NCBI GenBank assembly: GCA_046347625.1
Contig: JAXMFU010000002.1
Location: forward strand, 1,116,001 to 1,180,000
Reading direction: 5' to 3'
DNA length: 64,000 nt
Source: CAIMUS01 sp046347625
GTDB taxonomy: Bacteria > Pseudomonadota > Gammaproteobacteria > Competibacterales > Competibacteraceae
How positions within the stretch are numbered: the first letter of the stretch is position 1; each line of letters starts with the position of its first letter. Positions 1-8,061 of this stretch are shown in pieces. Under the pieces are notes generated by a model. It had not been told where the DNA came from. It saw only the letters and a list, made by a program, of their open reading frames with translations, and searched no databases. The translations under genes and the position numbers were made by a program.

Positions 1-26
1 TCATTAAAGAAGCCAAGAAGAAGTAA
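1..26 (+). CDS. rplF: 50S ribosomal protein L6, last codons only (partial)
   Basis: The first bases read, in one frame, I-K-E-A-K-K-K followed by TAA at 24-26. A lysine-rich EAKKK tail is how L6 proteins commonly end, and rplF lies immediately before rplR in the spc operon. The start is outside the window. The assignment rests on seven residues plus gene order. Confidence 0.7.
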
Positions 27-31
27 GCGAG

Positions 32-400
32 ATGGATAAGAAAGCAGCGGACAAGAAGACAGCACGGTTGCGGCGCGGACGGCGCGCCCGCATGAAAATT
101 CGTGAGCTGGGTGTGCATCGGCTGTGTATTCATCGTACACCGCGTCATATTTATGCCCAGGTCATTGCGCCCAGCGGTTCCGAGGTCATAGCCACCGCTT
201 CCACGTTGCAGGCGGCCGTGCGGGAAGGCTTGCGCAGTACGGCTAATGTCGAAGCCGCCAAGGCTGTCGGCAAGGCGATCGCCACCAGGGCTGTCGCCGC
301 CGGGGTCACCCAGGTCGCCTTCGACCGCTCCGGGTTCAAATATCATGGTCGGGTCAAGGCGCTGGCCGAAGCGGCCCGCGAGAATGGCTTGCAGTTTTAG
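32..400 (+). CDS. rplR: 50S ribosomal protein L18
   Basis: L18 binds 5S rRNA and helps anchor it to the large subunit. The 122-residue product has the basic N-terminal tail (KKTARLRRGRRARMKIRELG) and the conserved RLCIHRTPRHIYAQVI core, and ends in GLQF. It is a few residues longer than E. coli L18 because of a short insertion near the N-terminus. The ATG at 32 lies 5 bases after the L6 stop, as expected for coupled spc-operon translation. rpsE follows after 11 bases. No anomalies. Confidence 0.97.
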   Translation: MDKKAADKKTARLRRGRRARMKIRELGVHRLCIHRTPRHIYAQVIAPSGSEVIATASTLQAAVREGLRSTANVEAAKAVGKAIATRAVAAGVTQVAFDRSGFKYHGRVKALAEAARENGLQF

Positions 401-411
401 AGGATAACGTT

Positions 412-924
412 ATGGCGACCAATGTGGAAAGCTCACAGAGCAGCGATGGCCTGAATGAGAAACTGATCGCTGTCAATCGCGTTGCCAAGGTCGTCAAGGG
501 TGGCCGACAGTTCGGTTTTACCGCCTTGACGGTGGTCGGTGATGGTAACGGTCGGGTCGGTTTCGGTTATGGCAAGGCCCGTGAGGTGCCGACCGCCATT
601 CAAAAGGCCATGGACAAAGCCCGGCGCAATCTGCGCTCGGTCCCTTTAAAAGGGACTACTTTGCAATATGCGGTAACGGCGCATCATGGTGCCGCCCATG
701 TTTTTATGCAACCGGCTTCCGAGGGTACCGGTATTATTGCCGGCGGTGCCATGCGGGCGGTATTCGAGGTGCTGGGCGTCAAAGATGTGCTGTCCAAATG
801 CATCGGTTCCCGCAACCCGATCAATGTCGTGCGGGCGACGATTCAGGGATTGACGGACATGGCATCACCCGAACGCATTGCCGCCAAACGCGGCAAGTCG
901 GTGCAAGATATCCTGGGGAGCTGA
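412..924 (+). CDS. rpsE: 30S ribosomal protein S5
   Basis: S5 is a small-subunit protein involved in mRNA entry and decoding fidelity. The 170-residue sequence shows the double-stranded RNA-binding-like N-terminal part (IAVNRVAKVVKGGRQFGFTA) and the conserved GFGYGKAREVPTAIQKAM and GTGIIAGGAMRAVFEVLG segments. Length matches the bacterial family. The stop (TGA 922-924) is followed after one base by the rpmD start, so the two are translationally coupled in the spc operon. Confidence 0.98.
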   Translation: MATNVESSQSSDGLNEKLIAVNRVAKVVKGGRQFGFTALTVVGDGNGRVGFGYGKAREVPTAIQKAMDKARRNLRSVPLKGTTLQYAVTAHHGAAHVFMQPASEGTGIIAGGAMRAVFEVLGVKDVLSKCIGSRNPINVVRATIQGLTDMASPERIAAKRGKSVQDILGS

Positions 925-925
925 G

Positions 926-1108
926 ATGGCGGGCAAGGTTAAAGTGACACTGATAAAGAGTCTGAACGGCCGTCTGGCGAGGCACAAAGATTGTGTGCAT
1001 GGCCTGGGTCTGCGGCGTATCCGCCACAGTGTGGTGGTCGAGGATACACCGGAGAACCGGGGAATGATCAACAAAGTAAGCTATATGCTGAAAGTGGAGG
1101 AGGCTTGA
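926..1108 (+). CDS. rpmD: 50S ribosomal protein L30
   Basis: L30 is a small globular protein of the large subunit. The 60-residue product starts MAGKVKVTLIKSLNGR and contains GLRRIRHSVVVEDTPENRGMINKV, typical of L30. The ATG at 926 was chosen over an upstream in-frame ATG at 878 because the latter lies inside rpsE and would add 16 non-homologous residues. The CTGAG leading into the ATG at the end of rpsE is purine-rich. rplO follows in the operon. Confidence 0.97.
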   Translation: MAGKVKVTLIKSLNGRLARHKDCVHGLGLRRIRHSVVVEDTPENRGMINKVSYMLKVEEA

Positions 1109-1110
1109 GC

Positions 1111-1545
1111 ATGCGCTTGAATACACTTAAACCCGCAGCCGGTAGCAAGCCGGCTCCCAAGCGGGTCGGCCGCGGGATCGGCTCGGGCCTCGGCAAGACC
1201 TCAGGCCGCGGTCATAAAGGGCAGCGCGCCCGGGCCGGTGGTTACCACAAGGTCGGCTTCGAGGGCGGCCAGATGCCCCTGCAACGGCGCTTGCCGAAGC
1301 GGGGCTTTCGCTCCATGACGGTGAAGGATACGGCGGAAGTCAGGCTACACGAACTGACGAAGGTGAAAGCCGAAGTGATCGATCTGGCGGCGCTCAAGGC
1401 CGCCAATATCGTCCCGGCGGTGGCCAAGCGCGCCAAAGTGATTCTGTCCGGCAAGCTGGAACAAGCCGTCACCCTGCGCGGCCTGATGCTGACCAAGGGA
1501 GCGCGAGCGGCGGTGGAAGCATTAGGCGGCAAGATCGAAGAGTAA
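1111..1545 (+). CDS. rplO: 50S ribosomal protein L15
   Basis: L15 is an early assembly protein of the large subunit. The 144-residue product opens MRLNTLKPAAGSKPAPKRVG and has the glycine/arginine-rich loop GRGIGSGLGKTSGRGHKGQR and the FEGGQMPLQRRLPKRGF motif, both hallmarks of L15. The open frame runs upstream to 991, but the ATG at 1111, two bases after the rpmD stop and preceded by the strong AGGAGG-like sequence at the end of rpmD, is the natural start. Length equals E. coli L15. Confidence 0.97.
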   Translation: MRLNTLKPAAGSKPAPKRVGRGIGSGLGKTSGRGHKGQRARAGGYHKVGFEGGQMPLQRRLPKRGFRSMTVKDTAEVRLHELTKVKAEVIDLAALKAANIVPAVAKRAKVILSGKLEQAVTLRGLMLTKGARAAVEALGGKIEE

Positions 1546-1551
1546 GTTCCT

Positions 1552-2886
1552 ATGGCGGTATCCCTGCCGAATCTCGGTAAAATGACCGAATTGCGCCAGC
1601 GCCTGCTGTTTCTGTTGGGCGCGCTGGTAGTCTTTCGGATCGGCACCCATATTCCGGTGCCGGGCATCGACCCCCAGGCCATGGCCCGTCTGTTCGAGCA
1701 GCAGCGCGGCACCATTCTGGATATGTTCAACATGTTTTCGGGCGGAGCGTTGCAGCGCCTGAGCATCTTCGCGCTGGGGGTCATGCCTTATATTTCGGCC
1801 TCCATCATCCTGCAATTGATGTCGGTCGTAATCCCGACCCTGGAGCAGTTGCGCAAAGAGGGCAATGCCGGCCGGCGGAAGATTACTCAATACACCCGTT
1901 ATTTGACGGTGGGCCTGGCGACCTTCCAATCGATCGGAGTCAGCGTAGCTCTGCAAAATCAGACGGTCGCCGGCGGCTCGGTGGTGTTGGTTCCAGGGAT
2001 TGCCTTCATCTTTATCGCCACGGTCACGCTGGTCACCGGCACCCTGTTCCTGATGTGGTTGGGAGAACAGGTGACCGAGCGGGGCATCGGCAATGGTATT
2101 TCGATGCTGATCTTTGCGGGTATCGTGGCCGGCCTGCCGCATGCCATTGGCGGCACCTTGGAGTTGGCCCGCACCGGCGAACTGAACTGGATGCTGGTGT
2201 TGGTCCTGCTGGCGCTGGTGTTGGCGGTGACCGCTTTTGTCGTCTTTGTCGAGCGCGGCCAGCGCCGGATCACCGTGAACTATGCCCGCCGGCAGCAGGG
2301 ACGGCGTCTCTATGCGGCACAGAGCAGCCATCTGCCGTTCAAATTGAATATGTCCGGTGTGATCCCGCCGATTTTTGCTTCCAGCCTGATTCTGTTCCCA
2401 GCCACGCTGGGCCGATGGTTCGGCGATAACCCGAGCTTAAGCTGGTTGGCCGATATCAGCCGGGGACTGTCGCCGGGTCAGCCGCTCTATGTAGTCTTTT
2501 ATGCGGGGCTGATCATTTTCTTCTGTTTTTTCTATACCGCCCTGGTCTTCAACTCGACCGAGACGGCGGATCAATTGAAAAAATCCGGTGCCTTTATCCC
2601 CGGCATCCGGCCGGGGGTGCAGACCGCAAACTATATCGACCGGGTATTGACCCGGCTGACGCTGGTCGGAGCGGTCTATATCACGGCAGTCTGTCTGCTG
2701 CCCGAGTTTTTGATTCTTTACTGGAATGTACCGTTCTATTTCGGCGGGACTTCCTTGCTGATCATTGTGGTCGTGGTCATGGATTTCATGGCCCAGGTAC
2801 AGGCTCATCTGATGTCGCATCAGTACGAGAGCCTGATGAAGAAAGCCAGTTTCAAAGGTCAGGGACGGCAGGGCTTGCTGCGTTAA
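1552..2886 (+). CDS. secY: Protein translocase subunit SecY
   Basis: SecY is the pore-forming subunit of the SecYEG translocon in the inner membrane and acts with SecA and ribosomes. The 444 residues contain ten hydrophobic segments and signature stretches such as IGTHIPVPGIDP, ALGVMPYISASIILQLM (plug and lateral-gate region), GNGISMLIFAGI and AFIPGIRPG. It ends in KGQGRQGLLR. Its place after rplO is canonical. The start is the ATG 6 bases after the L15 stop. The gene is followed by a repeat-filled gap before rpmJ. Confidence 0.98.
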   Translation: MAVSLPNLGKMTELRQRLLFLLGALVVFRIGTHIPVPGIDPQAMARLFEQQRGTILDMFNMFSGGALQRLSIFALGVMPYISASIILQLMSVVIPTLEQLRKEGNAGRRKITQYTRYLTVGLATFQSIGVSVALQNQTVAGGSVVLVPGIAFIFIATVTLVTGTLFLMWLGEQVTERGIGNGISMLIFAGIVAGLPHAIGGTLELARTGELNWMLVLVLLALVLAVTAFVVFVERGQRRITVNYARRQQGRRLYAAQSSHLPFKLNMSGVIPPIFASSLILFPATLGRWFGDNPSLSWLADISRGLSPGQPLYVVFYAGLIIFFCFFYTALVFNSTETADQLKKSGAFIPGIRPGVQTANYIDRVLTRLTLVGAVYITAVCLLPEFLILYWNVPFYFGGTSLLIIVVVVMDFMAQVQAHLMSHQYESLMKKASFKGQGRQGLLR

Positions 2887-2893
2887 GGTTCGA

Positions 2894-2921
2894 GGCTAAA
2901 GGCTAAAGGCTAAAGGCTAAA
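2894..2921. repeat. Heptamer tandem repeat, 4 copies of GGCTAAA
   Basis: Four perfect head-to-tail copies of GGCTAAA lie 7 bases after the secY stop. The same heptamer is repeated four times at 16250-16277, downstream of grxC. Each unit contains TAA, so with a 7-base period stops occur in all three forward frames. Function is unknown. Confidence 0.8.
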
Positions 2922-2990
2922 GCGTAGTCGGCGTAGCCTGGATGAAGCGAAGCTTGCGAAGCGTAATCCAGGTTCCTCCTGCATTGATAC
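2922..2990. repeat. Dispersed imperfect palindrome (GTAGCCTGGATGAAGC type)
   Basis: The stretch reads GTAGCCTGGATGAAGCGAAG ... CGTAATCCAGG, an imperfect inverted repeat. A related copy in the opposite orientation lies at about 8062-8111, and a short hairpin of the same GCCTGGATGC theme follows rpoA. It separates secY from rpmJ inside the ribosomal operon without disrupting a gene. Confidence 0.55.
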
Positions 2991-3049
2991 CCGGCCTATG
3001 ATGAGGAAGCGCAAGCAATCGCGCTTCCTCCTGCGAGAGGATTGAAGTG

Positions 3050-3163
3050 ATGAAAGTGCGTGCTTCCGTGAAAAAAATCTGCCGCAACTGCAAAATCATC
3101 CGGCGGGAAGGTGTAGTACGGGTGATTTGCAAGGACGGTCGGCATAAGCAGCGGCAAGGGTAA
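3050..3163 (+). CDS. rpmJ: 50S ribosomal protein L36
   Basis: L36 is the smallest large-subunit protein. The 37-residue product MKVRASVKKICRNCKIIRRE... ends KDGRHKQRQG and keeps the zinc-ribbon ligands Cys11, Cys14, Cys27 and His32 (C+ zinc-binding form). It lies between secY and rpsM as in E. coli. The ATG at 3050 follows GAGAGGATTGAAGTG. It is too short for many ORF finders but is clearly real. Confidence 0.96.
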   Translation: MKVRASVKKICRNCKIIRREGVVRVICKDGRHKQRQG

Positions 3164-3249
3164 TTCTTGCTTGCCCTATAGAGGAATTAAAGTTAAAATA
3201 TGAAGTTTGTTTCAGTTTTCGCCTTGCAGCATCCATCCAGGAGTTTCTC

Positions 3250-3609
3250 ATGGCCCGTATTGCAGGCATAAATATTCCGTTGAATAAGCATGCGGTTATC
3301 GCGCTGCAGGCCATTTACGGTATTGGCTCGACCCGCGCGCGTCAGATTTGCGAAGCCGCAGCGGTCGCTCCCGAAAAAAAGGTCAAGGATCTGGATGATG
3401 CCCAGGTCGAGGCACTGCGGGCGGAAGTCGCCAAATTTACCGTGGAAGGCGATCTGCGGCGCGAAGTGTCGATGAATATCAAGCGCTTGATGGATCTGGG
3501 CTGCTATCGCGGGTTGCGCCATCGGCGGGGACTGCCGTTGCGGGGGCAACGGACCCGCACCAATGCCCGGACCCGCAAAGGTCCGCGCCGCGCGATCCGT
3601 AATAAATAG
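3250..3609 (+). CDS. rpsM: 30S ribosomal protein S13
   Basis: S13 is a small-subunit head protein that contacts L5 in the intersubunit bridge and the P-site tRNA. The 119-residue product shows MARIAGINIPLNKHAVIALQ, the helix-hairpin-helix GIGSTRARQICEAA, and the basic tail CYRGLRHRRGLPLRGQRTRTNARTRKGPRR. It is the first gene of the alpha operon. ATG at 3250 is preceded by AGGAGTTTCTC, a good ribosome binding site. Confidence 0.98.
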   Translation: MARIAGINIPLNKHAVIALQAIYGIGSTRARQICEAAAVAPEKKVKDLDDAQVEALRAEVAKFTVEGDLRREVSMNIKRLMDLGCYRGLRHRRGLPLRGQRTRTNARTRKGPRRAIRNK

Positions 3610-3635
3610 CCTTTGCAGACGACTGAGGTCAGTAC

Positions 3636-4025
3636 ATGGCAAAACCGGTTACCAAGACGCGCAAGCGCGTCAAGAAGAATGTGGTCGATGGCATCGCCCA
3701 TATCCACGCCTCCTTTAATAATACGATCATCACCATTACCGACCGCCAGGGTAATGCGCTGGCCTGGAGTACTTCCGGTGGTTCGGGGTTTCGCGGTTCC
3801 CGCAAGAGCACGCCTTTTGCCGCGCAGGTGGCGGCCGAAAAAGTGGGTAACGCGGTCAAAGAATTCGGTGTCAAGAATCTGGAGGTCAATGTCAAGGGGC
3901 CCGGTCCCGGCCGTGAATCGGCGGTGCGTTCCCTGAATGCCGCCGGTTTCAAAATCACCAGTATCACGGATGTTACCCCCATTCCTCATAATGGCTGTCG
4001 TCCGCCGAAGAAGCGGCGTGTCTAG
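3636..4025 (+). CDS. rpsK: 30S ribosomal protein S11
   Basis: S11 forms part of the platform near the mRNA exit/E site. The 129-residue product has IAHIHASFNNTIITITDRQG, GGSGFRGSRKSTPFAAQ, VKGPGPGRESAVR and ends with the conserved DVTPIPHNGCRPPKKRRV. Length equals the E. coli protein. It lies 26 bases after rpsM in the alpha operon. Confidence 0.98.
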   Translation: MAKPVTKTRKRVKKNVVDGIAHIHASFNNTIITITDRQGNALAWSTSGGSGFRGSRKSTPFAAQVAAEKVGNAVKEFGVKNLEVNVKGPGPGRESAVRSLNAAGFKITSITDVTPIPHNGCRPPKKRRV

Positions 4026-4042
4026 CGGGCAGGAGCATTAGC

Positions 4043-4663
4043 GTGGCGAGATATATCGGTCCGAAGTGTAAGCTGAGTCGGCGGGAAGGTGTAGACCTGG
4101 GGCTTAAGTCCGCGGCGCGCCCACTGGAGTCGAAATGCAATCTGGAGAGGCCGCCCGGCCAACACGGTGCCCGGCGTCCACGGTTATCGGATTATGGCTT
4201 ACAGTTGCGGGAGAAACAGAAGCTGCGCCGGATTTATGGTGTGCTGGAGCGGCAGTTTCTGCGGTATTACAAAGAAGCGGCCCGTCGCAAGGGTTCCACC
4301 GGCGAGAATTTACTGAAGCTGTTGGAATGCCGGCTGGACAATGTCGTCTATCGGATGGGTTTCGGTGCCACCCGGGCGGAGGCGCGGCAACTGGTCTCAC
4401 ATCGGGCGGTGCTGGTCAATGGCGAGCGCGTCAATATTCCCTCCTATCAGGTGAATGCAGAGGATGTGATTGCCGTGCGGGAAAAAAGCCGTACTCAGAT
4501 CCGTATTCAGTATGCGCTCCAACTGGCCCAGAGCCGCGGCTTTGTCGATTGGGTGGATGTCGATGCCAATAAGATGAGCGGCGTGTTCAAACGGGTTCCG
4601 GACCGCGCCGATCTGCCGGCGGATATCAACGAATCCCTGGTAGTGGAACTGTATTCCAAGTAA
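4043..4663 (+). CDS. rpsD: 30S ribosomal protein S4
   Basis: S4 is a primary 16S rRNA-binding assembly protein. In E. coli it also represses alpha-operon translation. The 206-residue product starts with a GTG codon (4043): M-ARYIGPKCKLSRREG, consistent with the conserved S4 N-terminus, and is preceded by GGAGCATTAGC. The S4 RNA-binding domain is visible (RLDNVVYRMGFGATRAEARQ followed by LVSHRAVLVNGERVNIPSY). It ends LVVELYSK as in other gammaproteobacteria. Confidence 0.98.
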   Translation: MARYIGPKCKLSRREGVDLGLKSAARPLESKCNLERPPGQHGARRPRLSDYGLQLREKQKLRRIYGVLERQFLRYYKEAARRKGSTGENLLKLLECRLDNVVYRMGFGATRAEARQLVSHRAVLVNGERVNIPSYQVNAEDVIAVREKSRTQIRIQYALQLAQSRGFVDWVDVDANKMSGVFKRVPDRADLPADINESLVVELYSK

Positions 4664-4684
4664 GCCCTGGAGGCGTGATCCTAG

Positions 4685-5692
4685 ATGTCGGGTGCTTTCG
4701 ATTTACTCAAACCGCGCATCGTCGATGTCGCCGTTATCAACAAGTTCAACGCCCGGATTACACTGGAGCCGCTCGAACGTGGCTTCGGTCATACCCTGGG
4801 TAATGCGCTGCGGCGCATTCTACTGTCATCGATTCCGGGCGCCGCCATTGTCGAATGCGAAATCGACGGGGTTTTGCACGAGTATTCGGCGCTGGAGGGA
4901 ATGCAGGAGGATGTGATCGATATCCTGCTCAATCTAAAGGGCGTAGCGGTGATTCTGCATGGTGTGGATGAGGCGAACGTAACCCTGGTCAAAAAAGGGC
5001 CGGGGCCGGTGCTGGCCGGCGATATCGAGACCTCTCACGTCGTCGAGATTATCAATCCGGACTATGAGATTGCTAACCTGACCAGGGATGTCGAGTTGAA
5101 GATCAAGCTCAAGATCGAAAAAGGACGGGGGTATCTGCCGGCCACCCAGCGGTTGATGGCCGATGAAAGTCGATCCATCGGGCGGTTACAACTGGACGCC
5201 TCCTTCAGCCCCGTCATCCGGGTGAGTTATAAGGTGGAGAGCGCCCGTGTCGAGCAACGCACCGACCTCGACAAGCTGATTATCAACCTGGAGACCAACG
5301 GCACGATCGATCCGCAGGAGGCGATTCGAACCGCCGCCCGGATTCTGCTGGATCAATTGACGGTATTCGTCGACCTCAAAGGTAAGGAAGAAGTCCAGCC
5401 GCAACCGGAACCGGTGGATATCGATCCGATTCTGCTGCGTCCGGTGGACGATCTGGAACTGACCGTGCGTTCCGCCAATTGCCTGAAAGCCGAGAATATC
5501 AATTACATCGGTGATTTGATTCAACGCACCGAGGTGGAACTGTTGAAGACGCCGAATCTTGGAAAGAAGTCCCTGACCGAAATCAAAGATGTACTGGCGT
5601 CCCATGGCTTATCGCTGGGGATGAAGCTGGAGAACTGGCCGCCTCCCAGCCTGGGTGGTGAAAAGAAGGAAGAGAAGGCCACCACGGCTTGA
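4685..5692 (+). CDS. rpoA: DNA-directed RNA polymerase subunit alpha
   Basis: Alpha nucleates RNA polymerase assembly through its N-terminal domain and contacts UP elements and activators through its C-terminal domain. The 335 residues include the NTD (VAVINKFNARITLEPLERGFGHTLGNALRRILL, about 15-235) and the CTD (LTVRSANCLKAENINYIGDL ... KTPNLGKKSLTEIKDVL, about 255-325) with the conserved DNA-contacting arginine in LTVRSANC. The tail KKEEKATTA is variable in this family. It follows rpsD by 21 bases. Confidence 0.98.
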   Translation: MSGAFDLLKPRIVDVAVINKFNARITLEPLERGFGHTLGNALRRILLSSIPGAAIVECEIDGVLHEYSALEGMQEDVIDILLNLKGVAVILHGVDEANVTLVKKGPGPVLAGDIETSHVVEIINPDYEIANLTRDVELKIKLKIEKGRGYLPATQRLMADESRSIGRLQLDASFSPVIRVSYKVESARVEQRTDLDKLIINLETNGTIDPQEAIRTAARILLDQLTVFVDLKGKEEVQPQPEPVDIDPILLRPVDDLELTVRSANCLKAENINYIGDLIQRTEVELLKTPNLGKKSLTEIKDVLASHGLSLGMKLENWPPPSLGGEKKEEKATTA

Positions 5693-5701
5693 GTTTTGTA
5701 G

Positions 5702-5738
5702 CCTGGATGCCGGCCTATCGGCCGGCATCCAGGTTTTT
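5702..5738 (+). terminator. 14-bp hairpin plus T-run between rpoA and rplQ
   Basis: A perfect inverted repeat with arms at 5702-5715 (CCTGGATGCCGGCC) and 5720-5733, a 4-base loop, and five T residues directly after. It looks like an intrinsic terminator or attenuator 10 bases past the rpoA stop. It belongs to the same family as the dispersed GCCTGGATG palindromes, so it may be a mobile repeat. Termination itself is inferred. Confidence 0.45.
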
Positions 5739-5801
5739 CCCGGATTGCGTTGCGTTAATCCGGGCTGCCATTTTCAAATCGGAGGCTTAATTTTTATACA
5801 G

Positions 5802-5882
5802 CCTCGTAGGTCGGGTTAGACGCGCCCGCTACCGAGCCTGCCAATAGCAGGGACGTGACGGGAGCGTCGTAACCCGACAGAG
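5802..5882. repeat. Imperfect palindrome (GTAGGTCGGGTTAGACGCG type)
   Basis: The sequence GTAGGTCGGGTTAGACGCGC is matched by GGGAGCGTCGTAACCCGAC about 50 bases later, forming a long imperfect stem. Together with the hairpin before it, it fills most of the 279-base gap between rpoA and rplQ. It resembles intergenic palindromic repeats common in gammaproteobacteria. Confidence 0.5.
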
Positions 5883-5971
5883 GACCGAATTTCATAGCTA
5901 GGGGTGCTCTTTTCCTAGAGAGCATGGCCCGCTAATTAACCAGAACTGATAGCACGCCAGGAAGTATTGTC

Positions 5972-6349
5972 ATGCGCCATCGCAAATCCGGTCGGGCCCT
6001 GAGCCGCACGAGCAGTCATCGCCAGGCTATGTTCTGCAATATGACCGTGTCCTTGTTCACTCATGAATTGATCAAGACGACTTTACCCAAGGCCAAAGAG
6101 TTGCGGCGGGTTGCCGAGCCATTGATCACCCTTGCCAAGGAAGATAGCGTGGCGCATCGGCGGCTGGCGTATGCCCGGTTGCGCAATCGTACCATCCTCG
6201 GCAAATTGTTCACCGAGCTGGGTCCGCGTTATCGTGCCCGTCCGGGTGGTTATCTGCGAATTTTAAAATGTGGTTTCCGGGCCGGTGATAATGCACCGAT
6301 GGCCTATGTAGAACTGGTAGACCGGCCGATCAAGACGGCCGAATCTTAA
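5972..6349 (+). CDS. rplQ: 50S ribosomal protein L17
   Basis: L17 is a large-subunit protein near the exit tunnel. The 125-residue product shows the invariant MRHRKSGRALSRTSSHRQAM, NMTVSLFTHELIKTTLPKAKELR, and TILGKLFTELGPRYRARPGGY motifs. It is the last gene of the alpha operon, but is separated from rpoA by a repeat-filled gap larger than usual and followed by a clear terminator. ATG at 5972 is preceded by CAGGAAGTATTGTC. Confidence 0.97.
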   Translation: MRHRKSGRALSRTSSHRQAMFCNMTVSLFTHELIKTTLPKAKELRRVAEPLITLAKEDSVAHRRLAYARLRNRTILGKLFTELGPRYRARPGGYLRILKCGFRAGDNAPMAYVELVDRPIKTAES

Positions 6350-6384
6350 TCTCAATAAGAGCCAGGGGTTACTATTCGTTTGAA

Positions 6385-6406
6385 GCCGGGTTTTCCCGGC
6401 TTTTTT
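6385..6406 (+). terminator. Intrinsic terminator after rplQ
   Basis: GCCGGG, loop TTTT, CCCGGC, then six T residues. This is a standard Rho-independent terminator 35 bases after the rplQ stop, ending the spc/alpha transcription unit. Confidence 0.9.
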
Positions 6407-6434
6407 CATTGCGCCGGACTCTATCTGGTAACTT

Positions 6435-6507
6435 GTAGGAGCGAGCTTGCTCGCGAACACTTGGGACGACTACCTGGCGCTTCATTCGCGAGCAAGCTCG
6501 CTCCTAC
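6435..6507. repeat. REP-like inverted pair
   Basis: Two 23-base arms in inverted orientation, at 6435-6457 (GTAGGAGCGAGCTTGCTCGC) and 6485-6507, each itself palindromic (GCGAGC-TT-GCTCGC). The pair recurs at 58344-58417 and single copies occur at 21507-21529 and, degenerate, near 40040. This matches the REP elements described in Pseudomonas and relatives. Confidence 0.85.
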
Positions 6508-6564
6508 AGGAAGATGATGATTACGCCTCAATTAACCAGGCTGCGGATAAGGGTGGCATAGAAG

Positions 6565-7308
6565 ATGAGCATGGTGGTGCTGTTTACCGATTTCGGCTGG
6601 CAGGGGCCTTATGTGGGTCTACTGAAACTGGCTATCGCCCGTTATGCACCCATGGTGCCGGTTATCGACCTGTGTCATGATGCCCCGGTGTTCGAGGTGC
6701 AATGCTCGGCCTATCTGCTGGCGACCTACGCGCGGGAATTTCCGCCCGGCGCGGTATTCGTCGCCGTGGTAGACCCTGGCGTGGGCAGCCTGCGTCCGCC
6801 TTTGATTCTGCGGGCCGATGAACATTGGTTCATCGGTCCCGATAACGGCCTGTTCGATCGGGTGGCGGCACGCGCCCGGCAGTTCCAGTCCTGGCAGATC
6901 ACCTGGCAGCCGGAACGGCTGTCGGCCTCCTTTCATGGGCGCGATTTGTTCGCGCCCGTGGCGGCGATGCTGGTGACCGGAATGGTAACGCCGCCGCAGG
7001 TGGGCGTGGCCAGACCGTTTAAATTTCAAAACTGGCCTGACGATCTGGCGCGGATTATCTATGTCGATCGCTACGGCAATCTGATCACCGGTATCCGGGC
7101 TGCCTCCATGGGTCCCGAGGCAGTGATTCAAGTGGGCGATCTTACTCTGCGGCAGGCACGCACTTTCTCGGATATGCCGGTCGGAGAGGGTTTCTGGTAC
7201 GAGAATTCCAGCGGATTGGTGGAATTGGCGATCAATCAGGGCAATGCCGCCGCCCGGTTCGGTGTAACGGTCGGTGCCGACGTACAGGTGACCCGTGAAT
7301 ACTGTTAA
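6565..7308 (+). CDS. SAM hydrolase/hydroxide adenosyltransferase (DUF62 family)
   Basis: Members of this family hydrolyse S-adenosylmethionine to adenosine and methionine; some relatives are fluorinases or chlorinases. The 247-residue product has the family signature motifs LFTDFGWQGPYVG, DPGVGS, IGPDNGLFD, HGRDLFAPVA and DRYGNLITGI, which line the active site. The FPPGAVFVAVVDPGVGS stretch and ENSSGLVELAINQGNAA end are typical. Bacterial and archaeal hydrolases have this length, so hydrolase activity is the likeliest. An amidotransferase gene follows after 20 bases, perhaps in the same unit. Confidence 0.85.
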   Translation: MSMVVLFTDFGWQGPYVGLLKLAIARYAPMVPVIDLCHDAPVFEVQCSAYLLATYAREFPPGAVFVAVVDPGVGSLRPPLILRADEHWFIGPDNGLFDRVAARARQFQSWQITWQPERLSASFHGRDLFAPVAAMLVTGMVTPPQVGVARPFKFQNWPDDLARIIYVDRYGNLITGIRAASMGPEAVIQVGDLTLRQARTFSDMPVGEGFWYENSSGLVELAINQGNAAARFGVTVGADVQVTREYC

Positions 7309-7328
7309 GCTTGTAGGGGGATTGAATC

Positions 7329-8033
7329 ATGCAGCAAGCGCTTGCCATTCGGCATGTGGCCTTTGAAGATGTCGGCAGTCTGGGGCCAGTGCTGGATTCA
7401 GCCGGATTCAGCTTGCGCTATCTGGAAGCCGGTTATGACGACCTCACCGCCGTCGATGCCATCGCGCCGGACCTTCTGATCGTGCTAGGGGGTCCCATCG
7501 GTGCGTATGAAGAACATCTCTATCCCTGTTTGACCGATGAACTGCGCATTCTGGAACAACGACTCAAGGCCGAGCGTCCTACCATTGGATTTTGTCTTGG
7601 CGCCCAACTGATCGCCAAGGCACTGGGTTCGCGCGTTTATCCCGGCAGGCGCAAGGAAATCGGCTGGATTCCGCTGACTTTGACCGCTGCAGGTCAATCC
7701 TCGCCGCTGGCGCATCTGGCGCCCGACAAGACTTCGATGCTGCACTGGCACGGCGATACCTTCGATTTGCCGACAGGCGCAACTTTGCTGGCCTCGACAC
7801 CCGATTGTGACAACCAGGCGTTTTCCTTGGGCCATACTGTGCTGGCTTTCCAATGCCATCCCGAAGCCACGGTAAGGGGACTGGAGCGCTGGTTTATCGG
7901 CCATGCCTGCGAAATCGCGAATACTCCCGGCGTGGAAGTGCCGCAACTGCGCGCCGATACCGCGTTGCATGGCCCTCGATTGGAACGCCAGAGCACGTTG
8001 TGTTTAAGCGAGTGGCTGGCGCGAGTAGGCTAA
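7329..8033 (+). CDS. Class I glutamine amidotransferase-like protein
   Basis: A stand-alone GATase1-fold protein of 234 residues. The nucleophile elbow GFCLGAQ (Cys89) and the His-Glu pair in FQCHPEA (His177, Glu179) form a complete triad, so glutamine hydrolysis is plausible. It resembles the GuaA-like amidotransferases annotated as GMP synthase-like but has no synthetase domain. The true acceptor substrate cannot be read from the sequence. It follows the SAM hydrolase gene by 20 bases with a GGGGGATTGAATC leader. Confidence 0.8.
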   Translation: MQQALAIRHVAFEDVGSLGPVLDSAGFSLRYLEAGYDDLTAVDAIAPDLLIVLGGPIGAYEEHLYPCLTDELRILEQRLKAERPTIGFCLGAQLIAKALGSRVYPGRRKEIGWIPLTLTAAGQSSPLAHLAPDKTSMLHWHGDTFDLPTGATLLASTPDCDNQAFSLGHTVLAFQCHPEATVRGLERWFIGHACEIANTPGVEVPQLRADTALHGPRLERQSTLCLSEWLARVG

Positions 8034-8061
8034 GGAACAGTGCGCTGGTCCGCTCAGGGTG

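Noticed and set aside
1522..2331. 269-codon reverse open frame opposite secY
   Set aside because: GC-rich codon bias in secY creates long antisense frames. The translation is rich in Q, H and R and has no domain.
4135..4572. 145-codon forward open frame inside rpsD
   Set aside because: It is a shadow frame of the S4 gene with no recognisable family and atypical composition.
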